Notes under the pieces: model-generated
Databases searched by the model: none
Told to the model about the DNA's origin: nothing
Seen by the model: only the letters and a program-made list of their open reading frames with translations
Shown: positions 1 to 7,905 of the stretch, in pieces
Layout of the letters: each line of letters begins with the position of its first letter
Position numbering within the stretch: position 1 is the stretch's first letter
Position numbers and translations under genes: made by a program
Source: Arsukibacterium sp. UBA5043
GTDB lineage: Bacteria > Pseudomonadota > Gammaproteobacteria > Enterobacterales > Alteromonadaceae
Assembly: GCA_002415085.1 (NCBI GenBank)
Contig: DIBV01000003.1
Location: forward strand, 62,001 to 126,000
Length of the DNA: 64,000 nucleotides
Reading direction: 5' to 3'

Positions 1-112
1 CAAACCGAAATAGCAATGCCGCTTTTAATGATGCCTGCGCCGGCTGAGCCCGCACCGGCGACACAACGAAAAATAGGGTCGCCCCGATAAGTACCGCCAG
101 CAACCTACGCAT
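1..112 (-). CDS. YfiR-like (DUF4154) periplasmic protein, N-terminal fragment
   Basis: Partial gene that leaves the window at base 1; only 37 codons are visible. Its ATG (110-112) shares one base with the TAA stop of the TonB receptor gene (TAATG), so it is probably translationally coupled. The peptide begins with a signal sequence (MRRLLAVLIGATLFF, cleavage near VRA-QP) followed by LKAALLFRF, which resembles the first helix of YfiR-family proteins. In known systems YfiR is a periplasmic repressor of the membrane diguanylate cyclase YfiN/TpbB, and a YfiN-like cyclase is the first gene of this operon. The family call is inference from a short fragment plus context. Confidence 0.6.
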   Translation of the reverse strand, partial: MRRLLAVLIGATLFFVVSPVRAQPAQASLKAALLFRF

Positions 113-2079
113 TACAGGAAATTCCAGTTAATGGATAATTCAGCGCTGCGTTCGGGTTGTTGCAGCGGCACTCCTGTTGGTAGCGGGGCGTCAACGTATG
201 CTTTGTCGAATACATTTTTCAAACCCAGCACAATATGTAATTTAGGGTTGAGTTGCCAGGACAGCAAAATATCGTGCCGGGCATAGCCGGGCATTTGGCC
301 GCGGGGGCTGGTTCGTGCTGATGTTGCAAACATATGCCAGTTCAGATGCAGATCGTCACGCCAGAGCGGCTGGCTGTACTGTGTTTTAAACAGATGCTCC
401 GGCGAGTTGGTTAAACCCATTTGGTCATTTTTATAACGGGCTCGCTGGGTGCTGGCAGAAAGTTGCAGCGTAGCACCGCTTTGCCAGGTTTTCGTCGCCG
501 TTGTTTCCAGACCGTAGGCTTCGACGGCGCGGTCATTAAAAAACTGCACTATGGCGCTTGCACCATAATTACCGGTGATCAAATTGCGCACCTGAGAATG
601 ATAAACGGTGGCACTGACAGACCAGCTATGCGCAAGCTGAGCTTGCCAGTTCGCCTCCAGCGTGTTGATTAACTCAGACTCAGGCACCGGCAGCTCATTG
701 TATAAATTGCTGTTCTGCTCATATTCATTCGGCGCTCGAAACGCCGTACCATAACTTACTCTGACGCTTTGCTGGTTCGTCAGCTGCCATATCCAACCAA
801 ACTTAGGGCTGAACTCACGAACATTCTGTTCGGTATAGTCGTAGCGGAAACCGCTGATAAATTTATGATTATCAGTAATTTGCCAGCCATGCTGCAGATA
901 CAGCCCAATTCTGTTGTTTTTGCTGCTGACGGCAAGCACCGGAATAATATCATCAATACTGAACTGATAACTCTGATGCTGATCGTGCTGGCCATCAATC
1001 CCAAACAGTAAATGATGCGACGGTTCTGGCGTATAGCTTAAGCGTAAATCGAGGTTGGTCCATCTGCCGGTGACATCAAAGTGGTAGCGGCGTATCTCGC
1101 CGGTTGGAACAATAAAGGGCGTAAAAGTAGTAAGGTCGAAGCCATTGGTTGATAAATGGGTGTAAAGCTCAGCCTGATCGCTCAGGCTGTGGCTATGCTG
1201 CAGCGAAATAAAATAATTGCGGTTTTTTATTTTAAAAATATCGCTTCTGCTTGGGTCTGCCATCAGCGCCCCTGGCTCTTCCCGGGTACGTGACACCCCG
1301 GCCATTTGTAATTGCAGTCGGCGATAGCGGTAACTTGCAGCCAGTTTATGGTTAAGGTCGTTATTCAGCGTTTGTTGGGCAAGCACCGGCTCAGGTGCAT
1401 TGATATCGGCAAAAGCAATATCGTCCTGCTGGCTGCGGCTGAGCGACACCCAGCCCTCATGGCCACTGGCATGGCGAATACCATAGGACAGTGAAAGATC
1501 AAGCTGATCGCGTTGGTTGGCAGCCAGAGCTAACTGACCTCCCTGCAGCTTATTACCTCGTTTCGTTATAACGTTTACCACGCCCAGAAACGCATTATTG
1601 CCATAAAGTGCTGAACCGCTGCCCGGGCTGTATTCCACCCGGTCAATCAGTTGCGGATCAATATAAAAATTATTACCGATCATGCCGGCATCATAAATAT
1701 TATCATTGACTCTGGTGCCATCGACCAGCAGCAGGATCCGCGAATTATAGTCGCCCGGCCGGCCAATGCCGCGTGCGCTCAGATAGCCGTAGCTCGTGTC
1801 AGAGCTGACGTATAACCCCGGGAAAAAACTGAGGATCTCAATCAAATTTCTCAGGTTGAAGCGGCGTATTTCTTCATCAGTTACAATATGGGTGACTTGT
1901 GCCGATTTACCCGCACTCTGGGCATGACGTGCTGAGGTCGACACTTCAATCCGGGCCGGATCGGTTGCGGTTGGCTGTTGCAGTAACTCCTCCAGGCTTG
2001 GTACCTGTTGTGCCTGCAGTTGCATGCTGATCGCTGACAAAACTAAAGCGTTAATCAGCACTATATATCTGGTAACCAT
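112..2079 (-). CDS. TonB-dependent outer-membrane receptor
   Basis: 655-residue receptor with a signal peptide (MVTRYIVLINALVLSAIS..., cleavage after LQAQ), an N-terminal plug domain (RRFNLRNLIEILSFFPGLYV, then RILLLVDGTRVND and NVITKRG), a large beta-barrel and a C-terminal aromatic-ending strand (INWNFL). The ATG at 2077-2079 was chosen because a GGGG-type ribosome-binding site sits just upstream and the signal peptide starts there; the open frame continues 32 codons further without a plausible leader. The gene overlaps the end of the upstream diguanylate cyclase gene by 29 bases and is followed by a YfiR-like gene. The plug resembles that of vitamin B12/catecholate-type receptors, but the ligand cannot be told from the sequence. 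Context suggests a receptor whose function is linked to c-di-GMP signalling. Confidence 0.88.
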   Translation of the reverse strand: MVTRYIVLINALVLSAISMQLQAQQVPSLEELLQQPTATDPARIEVSTSARHAQSAGKSAQVTHIVTDEEIRRFNLRNLIEILSFFPGLYVSSDTSYGYLSARGIGRPGDYNSRILLLVDGTRVNDNIYDAGMIGNNFYIDPQLIDRVEYSPGSGSALYGNNAFLGVVNVITKRGNKLQGGQLALAANQRDQLDLSLSYGIRHASGHEGWVSLSRSQQDDIAFADINAPEPVLAQQTLNNDLNHKLAASYRYRRLQLQMAGVSRTREEPGALMADPSRSDIFKIKNRNYFISLQHSHSLSDQAELYTHLSTNGFDLTTFTPFIVPTGEIRRYHFDVTGRWTNLDLRLSYTPEPSHHLLFGIDGQHDQHQSYQFSIDDIIPVLAVSSKNNRIGLYLQHGWQITDNHKFISGFRYDYTEQNVREFSPKFGWIWQLTNQQSVRVSYGTAFRAPNEYEQNSNLYNELPVPESELINTLEANWQAQLAHSWSVSATVYHSQVRNLITGNYGASAIVQFFNDRAVEAYGLETTATKTWQSGATLQLSASTQRARYKNDQMGLTNSPEHLFKTQYSQPLWRDDLHLNWHMFATSARTSPRGQMPGYARHDILLSWQLNPKLHIVLGLKNVFDKAYVDAPLPTGVPLQQPERSAELSINWNFL

Positions 2080-3334
2080 TTTTCCCCGCCCTTTTTGCCT
2101 TATACATGGCTTCATCGGCCAACTGCAGTAATGTGGCTGCACTGCTACTGTGCTGCGGACACAGTGCGACGCCAATACTTAATGTCACCGGCATCTGTGC
2201 ATTTTTAACCCAGATGGGTTGATTGATCTTTTGTAGTAATCTTTTGCAAACTTGTTCGGTCAGGTTCGGTGTTACCTGTTTGGGCAGCAATAGCGCAAAT
2301 TCGTCTCCCCCCAGCCGGCACAGCGTATCGTCAGCACGAATTGCTGTCTGGATCCTGCGACTGACTTCTATCAGCACCTCATCACCGGCATCATGGCCGT
2401 AATTATCATTGACGAATTTGAAGTTGTCTATATCAATAAACATCAGCGCCGACATCGTATTGCTGTTGCTACTATCCAGTACCATTTGGTTTAACAGCTC
2501 AGTAAAGCTGTGTCGATTCGGCAGCTGGGTCAGGCTGTCTTTCATTGCAAGATGTTCCAGCTCATCACCCCGGGCAGCCTGTTGTTGTAATTTGCTGCTC
2601 AGCTCTGCCTGCCAAATCTCGGCTCGCTTCAGCAATTCATTAAAGCGTTGGGTTAAGCTGCCGATTTCATCATCATTCACTACGGAGGCTCTTAATGAGA
2701 AATTGCGCTCACCAGCCACTTGTTCCGCCAGAGCCGATAATGCAATTAAAGGCGACAGCGCCTTGCGCTGCAGAGAAATCAACAGTCTGGCCGCGAACCA
2801 GTATATGACAGCCATCAACATCGAGATCATTAGCAATCCCCGCAAAAACCAGTTCATTAACTGATGCAGATTCTCGCGGACATACAGCACCCCTTCGATG
2901 TTATCCTGAACCACTACCGGCACGGTCAGGGCAATTTCCAGCCCCTGATATCGGCGCACTGGTTCGACAGATGCCGGCATTTGCTGCCAGTGCAGCGTTG
3001 GCACATCTGCTAAATTAGCGAAGAGTTCACCATCGGCATTGTAAAGCGCCACGCCACTAAGATCGCGGTTTTTGGCAAGCACTTCCAATTCATACTCAGC
3101 GGCAGCGGGGTCGTTAAATACCAGCATGGCCGAAACGTTACTGGCCAGCTGAATAGCGGCCAGTTCTGCGGCACTGCCCTGGCGCTCACGGGCGGTCAGC
3201 CACAGCATTATTGCAATCAGGGCGAAGGTAACAAGCATACTGCCCAGCAAAACAGTCAGGTTTTGCCGGGTCAGTTTCCGTACCAGTGAGTGGCGGGGTT
3301 TAGTCGGGCTCAACAAAGCCTGTTTGCTCTTCAT
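2051..3334 (-). CDS. Membrane diguanylate cyclase, YfiN/TpbB-like (periplasmic sensor, HAMP, GGDEF)
   Basis: 427 residues. TM1 lies at about 27-47, a periplasmic domain at 48-162 (CHASE8-like: SNVSAMLVFNDPAAAEYEL), TM2 at 163-181, HAMP at 182-240 and GGDEF at about 262-427. The active-site motif GGDEF is intact at 342-346, and the product-inhibition I-site RxxD is present (R333-D336), so it should make c-di-GMP and be feedback controlled. It is the first gene of an operon with the TonB receptor and the YfiR-like gene; the receptor start lies inside this gene. In YfiBNR systems the cyclase is held off by periplasmic YfiR. Inference: this operon couples an outer-membrane receptor event to c-di-GMP output. 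No strong ribosome-binding site is visible. Confidence 0.88.
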   Translation of the reverse strand: MKSKQALLSPTKPRHSLVRKLTRQNLTVLLGSMLVTFALIAIMLWLTARERQGSAAELAAIQLASNVSAMLVFNDPAAAEYELEVLAKNRDLSGVALYNADGELFANLADVPTLHWQQMPASVEPVRRYQGLEIALTVPVVVQDNIEGVLYVRENLHQLMNWFLRGLLMISMLMAVIYWFAARLLISLQRKALSPLIALSALAEQVAGERNFSLRASVVNDDEIGSLTQRFNELLKRAEIWQAELSSKLQQQAARGDELEHLAMKDSLTQLPNRHSFTELLNQMVLDSSNSNTMSALMFIDIDNFKFVNDNYGHDAGDEVLIEVSRRIQTAIRADDTLCRLGGDEFALLLPKQVTPNLTEQVCKRLLQKINQPIWVKNAQMPVTLSIGVALCPQHSSSAATLLQLADEAMYKAKRAGKNGYQIYSAD

Positions 3335-3384
3335 TGTGGAATTTATACTACATTAAGTCATATAAAGCAGTATCAGTTCAACTT

Positions 3385-3412
3385 ATTATAGGTGACATCA
3401 GGCGTTTGCAAA
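3385..3412 (-). promoter_or_regulatory. Sigma70-type promoter of the yfiN-like operon
   Basis: On the minus strand a perfect TATAAT (-10, 3385-3390) lies 16 bases downstream of TTTGCA (-35, 3407-3412), about 50 bases before the cyclase start. Seen by eye; transcription start not known. Confidence 0.5.
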
Positions 3413-3431
3413 CACCGATAGTAAATTTACC

Positions 3432-3998
3432 CTAAACATGATGCCGTCCTTCCCGGATCTCTTCCAGCAACTTTTTATTAAATGCCGGCAGGTCATCAGG
3501 GTTACGGCTGGTTACCAGACCATTATCTACCACCACCGCTTCATCTACCCAACTGGCTCCGGCATTTTTTAGATCGGTACTTATACTGCCATAAGAGGTA
3601 ACCTTACGGCCTTTTAATACGCCGGCTTCTGCCAGTAACCAGGGGCCATGGCATATCGCGGCTACCGGTTTATTCGCGCTGTCACTGAAAAAGCCCTGGA
3701 TAAACTTAATGGCACTGACATCCTGGCGTAAGGTGTCGGGGTTAATCAGACCACCTGGTAATACCAAAGCGTCATAATATTCTGCTTTTACGTCATCCAG
3801 GGTTTTATCAACTGTGACTTCGTCGGCCCAGTTTTTACCTGACCAGCCTGTGATCTCGCCACTGCGTTGCGAGACAATATCGACGTCCGCTCCGGCGTTA
3901 AGAAGGGCATTACGGGGTGAGGTTAATTCACTTTGTTCAAAGCCATTGGTCGCTAAAATGGCTACTTTTTTACCTAAAAGGGGTTTTGGTTCGCTCAT
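3432..3998 (-). CDS. DJ-1/PfpI family protein (YhbO-type protease/deglycase-like)
   Basis: 188 residues, the usual length for the PfpI branch of the class I glutamine amidotransferase-like fold. The nucleophile Cys116 sits in the family elbow AAICHGPW followed by LAEAGVLKGRKVTSY, and the Glu needed for the active site is near residues 21-24 (GFEQSEL). Members are stress proteins described as proteases, deglycases or glyoxalase-like enzymes. A strong AGGAG site lies 7 bases before the ATG. The gene stands alone; the helical protein gene downstream on the same strand (4118-4576) is actually upstream in transcription order, so the two may be a stress-related pair. Confidence 0.9.
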   Translation of the reverse strand: MSEPKPLLGKKVAILATNGFEQSELTSPRNALLNAGADVDIVSQRSGEITGWSGKNWADEVTVDKTLDDVKAEYYDALVLPGGLINPDTLRQDVSAIKFIQGFFSDSANKPVAAICHGPWLLAEAGVLKGRKVTSYGSISTDLKNAGASWVDEAVVVDNGLVTSRNPDDLPAFNKKLLEEIREGRHHV

Positions 3999-4117
3999 AA
4001 TCGGTCTCCTTTGACACTAAGCAGCGAGGCTGCAGTTAATCCAACAGTTACAACAATGCTGTAAAACTTCTACTTCGCAGCGGTAAAACTTACCTGTGGT
4101 GTTTTTGAAGCTGGTGT

Positions 4118-4576
4118 TTAGATATCTTCTAACCGGTTTGCGCCTTGCATCATTTGCTGTGCTTGTTGTTTTTGTAAATCGAGAACTTCCGCCAAAAGTT
4201 CTTTAATTTCTGATTTCTGACTGCGGTCGTACAGATTTTCATAAAGCAGAATGATGGTTTGATGCTGTTGCTCAACTTCGGTGATAATGGCATTGGTATC
4301 CATGGTATTAAAAGCATCATCACAAGCAGCTTCTGCCATCAGTGGATGCTTATCAATATGTTCTGTACACCAGGTATTTAAAGCTTTGTCTTCGCCAACC
4401 TCTTTAAAAGCGCGGATCCGGGTTGCCAGATCCATTTCTTTATCTGCAAGGTAGTTCAACAGCATCTGCGGACGTTTGTTTTGTTGCTGCTCAGCGGATT
4501 TGCTAAAACAGTTTGATAAGTGTTGGTAATAGCCAGCTGTCCAGTCGAGTAAACCGCGAATTGAATCCACTTTCAT
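4118..4576 (-). CDS. Hypothetical helical-bundle protein (ferritin-like appearance)
   Basis: 152 residues, no signal peptide, almost wholly alpha-helical with many Gln, Glu and Lys. The pattern (QMLLNYLADKEMDL near 40-50, EVEQQHQTIILLYENLYDR near 105-125, then a Gln-rich last helix) resembles ferritin-like or rubrerythrin-like four-helix bundles, with Glu and His placed one helical turn apart. I cannot assign a function and do not see a complete di-iron motif. GAGGAG lies 6 bases before the ATG, so expression is credible. Neighbours on the same strand are a GNAT acetyltransferase (upstream) and PfpI (downstream). Confidence 0.75.
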   Translation of the reverse strand: MKVDSIRGLLDWTAGYYQHLSNCFSKSAEQQQNKRPQMLLNYLADKEMDLATRIRAFKEVGEDKALNTWCTEHIDKHPLMAEAACDDAFNTMDTNAIITEVEQQHQTIILLYENLYDRSQKSEIKELLAEVLDLQKQQAQQMMQGANRLEDI

Positions 4577-4689
4577 AATTTCTCCTCGTTAAAAAGCCGG
4601 CAATACTGCTGCCAGATGGTTTAATTAAAATGGTAAATGCCAGAACTATGCAAGGATGAGACCAGTGGTCAGCGAAGCGCAACGCTGAA

Positions 4690-5313
4690 CTAGATGGCCG
4701 CGAAGTGAGACAAACGGGAATGCAGGTAATTTCGGCATAAAATTGCTTCGGCATAATCACCGGGAATGTCAGCGGGCTCCTGAGTCGTGTGGTAAATAGC
4801 AAAACCGGCTTTCTGATACGTAGCTAGCGCTGCCGGATGATCAGCCGAACAGGTATGCACCCAGACAGGCATCTTGTTAGCTGTGTTAGGCATGCTACGA
4901 CTAAGCCATTGCTGGGCCAATGCAACGGCTGCTTGTGCCAGTTTAGGCCCCAGACCTTTACCCGTAAAAGCAGGCAGCAAACCAAAAAACTTTAGTTCAA
5001 CGCTAGGGCCCTTTTCCAGATGAACAGTGACAGGGTGATAATTTAGCTCAACAAAGCCGGCGATAGTGCCCGCCTGATACAGCACCCAGGTACGAACGGA
5101 GTCTTTGTTTAAATAATCAAGCCATTGCTGATAATCCCAGCTAAGCCGGCTAAACCAGTGCCAGTGGTTACCAACCGCGGTGAATAAAAACTGGCTAAGT
5201 TCAGGACTGGGAACCGTTGCTTCCATTAACAGGCAGTCTGCCGGCAAGTGTGGCATTGGGAGTGTTGGACCCTGGTAATGCAAATACCATGTGGTAATCA
5301 GCTTATCAGACAT
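4690..5313 (-). CDS. GNAT family N-acetyltransferase
   Basis: 207 residues. The acetyl-CoA binding motif A is seen as FFGLLPAFTGKGLGPKLAQ (about residues 109-127, Q/R-x-x-G-x-G/A type), followed by VWVHTCSADHPAALATYQKAGF, the typical beta5-alpha4 segment with the conserved Tyr and AGF. Substrate unknown. The C-terminal region continues past the usual fold with SRLSHFAAI. No good ribosome-binding site is visible upstream of the ATG. It reads toward the helical protein gene after a gap of 113 bases. Confidence 0.85.
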   Translation of the reverse strand: MSDKLITTWYLHYQGPTLPMPHLPADCLLMEATVPSPELSQFLFTAVGNHWHWFSRLSWDYQQWLDYLNKDSVRTWVLYQAGTIAGFVELNYHPVTVHLEKGPSVELKFFGLLPAFTGKGLGPKLAQAAVALAQQWLSRSMPNTANKMPVWVHTCSADHPAALATYQKAGFAIYHTTQEPADIPGDYAEAILCRNYLHSRLSHFAAI

Positions 5314-5460
5314 AATAATTAATCGCCGTTAGATGAACACTGGCCATGCTAACAAAGCGCAATAAATTGGTAAATGTCATGCAGTCTGATAAAGGGTAGT
5401 ACCGGGTTACAGATTCAGGGTAAGGTGTGAGTTATGCGACAGCTTATTTGGAGTTAGTAA

Positions 5461-6459
5461 ATGAAGGCATTACTGTTTTTGAGTTTGCTCTGCTGTGTAT
5501 ATAGCGTCAATGTGTTTGGCCAGCTACCTGCACAACCGGTTTCTGTGCAGCAGCCAGAGATGTTGCAACTGGTGGCTACCGATGCGCAGCTTGAAATACT
5601 GGCAGAAGGTTTTCGTTGGTCTGAGGGGCCAGTGGTTGAACCAGACACAGGTGATGTATTATTCTCCGATGTGCCGGAAAATAAAGTGTATCGCTGGAAC
5701 ATACAAGACGGGTTAACCGTTTATCTGGCGCCATCAGGCTATACCGGCCTATATCCCGAAGATAACCCTGGCCAGGGGGCCAATGGTCTTATTGTAAACA
5801 ATAAGCAGCAGTTGGTGCTGGCGCAACATGGCGACCGGCGCTTAGCGGTATTAACGGCCATAAAAGACGGCCGGCCACAGTACCAAACGTTGGTAAATCA
5901 TTATCAGGGTAAGTTGCTGAACAGTCCGAATGATCTGGTGCAACACAGTAGCGGGGCCTACTATTTTACCGACCCACCTTACGGCTTAAAAGGCGGCGAC
6001 AACGCCAGTCAGAAATCCCTGACGGCAAATGCCGTTTACCGCTTGGCTGTTGACGGCACATTAACAGCGGAGGTAACACACCTGAGCCGACCAAACGGCC
6101 TGGCATTTTCCCCCGATGAGAAATGGCTTTATGTCGCCAACTCTGAACAGAGCGCCGCCCAGTGGTGGCGCTATGCTGTTGCGCCTGATGGCAGCCTGGG
6201 GCCAGGCAAACTATTTTTTGATGCCACCAGTTACACCAACAGTAGCAGAGGCTTACCCGATGGCTTAAAAGTATTGCCATCAGGCCATTTGCTGGCAACC
6301 GGGCCAGGCGGGGTATGGGTTTTTACTGCAAAGGGTGAACATTTAGGAACTATCAAAACAGGGGTGGCTGCAGCGAATGTTGCTCTGTCACCGGGTAATC
6401 GCTATTTGTATATTACTGCAACTAACTATTTGCTGCGGATTGCCCTGATTGTGGATTGA
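5461..6459 (+). CDS. SMP-30/gluconolactonase/LRE family secreted lactonase
   Basis: 332 residues with a signal peptide (MKALLFLSLLCCVYSVNVFG). The six-bladed propeller family is shown by GFRWSEGPVVEPDTGDVLFS (metal-ligand Glu), NSPNDLVQHSSGAYYFTDPPYG (ligand Asn), RPNGLAFSPDEKWLYVANS and the ligand Asp in RGLPDGLKVLPSGHLLATG. These enzymes hydrolyse sugar lactones or related esters with a divalent metal; here it would act in the periplasm. GGAG sits 6 bases before the ATG. It stands alone, divergent from the GNAT gene. Substrate cannot be read from the sequence. Confidence 0.9.
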   Translation: MKALLFLSLLCCVYSVNVFGQLPAQPVSVQQPEMLQLVATDAQLEILAEGFRWSEGPVVEPDTGDVLFSDVPENKVYRWNIQDGLTVYLAPSGYTGLYPEDNPGQGANGLIVNNKQQLVLAQHGDRRLAVLTAIKDGRPQYQTLVNHYQGKLLNSPNDLVQHSSGAYYFTDPPYGLKGGDNASQKSLTANAVYRLAVDGTLTAEVTHLSRPNGLAFSPDEKWLYVANSEQSAAQWWRYAVAPDGSLGPGKLFFDATSYTNSSRGLPDGLKVLPSGHLLATGPGGVWVFTAKGEHLGTIKTGVAAANVALSPGNRYLYITATNYLLRIALIVD

Positions 6460-6655
6460 TGTAAGGCAAAAGAAAAAGCAAAGCCAGATAAGTCGGTTTT
6501 TGCCACTGCATGTTCAATAATTCATGATCAACTCAGCAAAGCGGCATATCTACTGTGGAATATGCACTAGTATTAACAGAATATGGCAGAAATCATAGGC
6601 GGCAGGCCGTTGCCAATGATGTTGTGATGGCCAGGCGGTTTTTTGTACTAATTTG

Positions 6656-6697
6656 TTGATGTTCATCAAAACCATCAGGCCTTTTAGCCAGTATTAT
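6656..6697 (+). promoter_or_regulatory. FNR-dependent class II promoter of the HiPIP gene
   Basis: A perfect FNR palindrome TTGATGTTCATCAA (6656-6669; consensus TTGATNNNNATCAA) lies 22 bases before TATTAT (6692-6697). A start near 6704 would put the FNR site centre at -41.5, the classic activating position. The HiPIP ATG is at 6727. Confidence 0.8.
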
Positions 6698-6726
6698 ACT
6701 TAATACATAATGCAGGAGAGTGAGTT

Positions 6727-7023
6727 ATGAGCAACTTCAACCGTCGAACCTTTTTTAAAGTGTCTGCAGGTACCGTTATTGGCCTGACTGCAGGTGGCAT
6801 AAGTTTAAGCGCGCTGGCCGCGGAACAACTGAAATTGGATGATCCCTTGGCAGCAGCCATGCGCTATACCCATAAGTCAGAAGTGGCGGGCCAGAAGTGC
6901 AGCAATTGCAATCTGGTCCAGGGTGAAGCTGGTCAGGAATGGCGGCCCTGTGCTATTTTCCCTGGCAAGCTGGTGGCCAGTGAGGGCTGGTGCGCGGCTT
7001 GGGTTAAAAAAATCGCGGCGTAA
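6727..7023 (+). CDS. hip: High-potential iron-sulfur protein (HiPIP), Tat-exported
   Basis: 98 residues. A twin-arginine leader (RRTFFK at 6-11, hydrophobic stretch, ALAA cleavage) shows export of the folded protein. The mature part has the HiPIP cysteine spacing C58-x2-C61-x13-C75-x13-C89 that binds one 4Fe-4S cluster. HiPIPs carry single electrons in the periplasm, from the cytochrome bc1 complex to reaction centres or terminal oxidases/reductases. The gene stands alone with GGAGAG before its ATG, a perfect FNR site upstream and a terminator after it. Inference: it is used under low oxygen, perhaps in nitrate or other anaerobic respiration. Confidence 0.95.
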   Translation: MSNFNRRTFFKVSAGTVIGLTAGGISLSALAAEQLKLDDPLAAAMRYTHKSEVAGQKCSNCNLVQGEAGQEWRPCAIFPGKLVASEGWCAAWVKKIAA

Positions 7024-7040
7024 CCTATGCAATAATAAAA

Positions 7041-7062
7041 AACGGCCGGCGCCGTTTTTTTT
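7041..7062. terminator. Rho-independent terminator between hip and folM
   Basis: Stem AACGGC / GCCGTT with a 4-base loop, preceded by an A-run and followed by eight T, so it can serve both converging genes. Confidence 0.85.
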
Positions 7063-7080
7063 CGTTCAGGATCACGCTGT

Positions 7081-7848
7081 TTAAGGCAGTTTTAAATGTC
7101 TGCCGCCGTCAAGTGGCAGTATCCTGCCGGTGATATAGTTACTGTGTAGTAAATATAAAATAGTCTGCAATACTTCATCTGGCCCCGGTGCTACGGCCAT
7201 TAGTGATTTTGCCAGTGCTTGCTGGCGATAAACGGCATCGTCATTTTCGTTAAACATTACTAATGCTGGTGCGATGGCATTTACTTTAACTTTCGGCGCT
7301 AACTGTCGCGCCAGCGACAATGTCAGATTTTCAAGCGCAGCTTTTGATGCAGCATAAGCCTGATGTTTGCTGCTGCCAACGCTAGCCACAAAATCAGTTA
7401 AGTGAATAATATCGGCGCCGTCGGTACTGGCAAGTAATTTAGGCAGTAAAGCGCGGTTCAGTAAATAGGGCGCCCGGGCGTGAATATGCTGCATCGCATC
7501 AAATACTGCAGCATCTTGTTGTAACTGCGCTGACATTGTTTGGCTATCGCTGGCGTACTGCCGGGGCAAGTCCGCTTGCCAGCTGGACGCATTATGGATA
7601 ATTGCCCGGATGGCCGGGTAATTCTGTAAAGCTGCAATGAAGGTGGCCATACTTTCAAGCTGGTTAAAGTCAGCAGCGATACAATGGGCACCCGCTTGCT
7701 GCAATGCAGCAATACCAGCAGTCATTTTACGGTAACTTACCAGTAACTGATAACCCTGTTGTTGTAATGCAGCGGCACAATGTAAGCCAACCCGCTGGCC
7801 CGCTCCGGTAATAACAATAAGGCCTTTAGCTGAGTGAGATTTTTGCAT
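7081..7848 (-). CDS. folM: Dihydromonapterin reductase FolM (short-chain dehydrogenase)
   Basis: 255 residues, Rossmann fold of the short-chain dehydrogenase class. The NADPH-binding loop reads TGAGQRVG (14-21), with the arginine common in pteridine reductases rather than the usual GxxxGxG; the catalytic YxxxK is YAASKAA, and the end SNYITGRILPLDGGRHLK is typical of FolM. It would reduce dihydromonapterin (and dihydrofolate) to the tetrahydro form in the cytosol. It is usually found near folE or folX, which are not in this window. It could be another pteridine-type SDR, but the ends fit FolM well. Confidence 0.8.
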   Translation of the reverse strand: MQKSHSAKGLIVITGAGQRVGLHCAAALQQQGYQLLVSYRKMTAGIAALQQAGAHCIAADFNQLESMATFIAALQNYPAIRAIIHNASSWQADLPRQYASDSQTMSAQLQQDAAVFDAMQHIHARAPYLLNRALLPKLLASTDGADIIHLTDFVASVGSSKHQAYAASKAALENLTLSLARQLAPKVKVNAIAPALVMFNENDDAVYRQQALAKSLMAVAPGPDEVLQTILYLLHSNYITGRILPLDGGRHLKLP

Positions 7849-7905
7849 AAGTGAGGCTTTGTTATAAGATAAAGCAGACTATACGCAACAGAGGCTGATC
7901 AGGTT

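Noticed and set aside
2409-2864. 151-codon open frame on the plus strand
   Set aside because: Lies fully antisense to the GGDEF gene, has low-complexity Ser/Leu content and no ribosome-binding site; shadow of a real gene.
4690-4802. Open frame 4503-4802 on the minus strand, overlapping the GNAT gene end
   Set aside because: Out of frame with both neighbours and mostly inside them; GNAT and helical protein genes explain the region.
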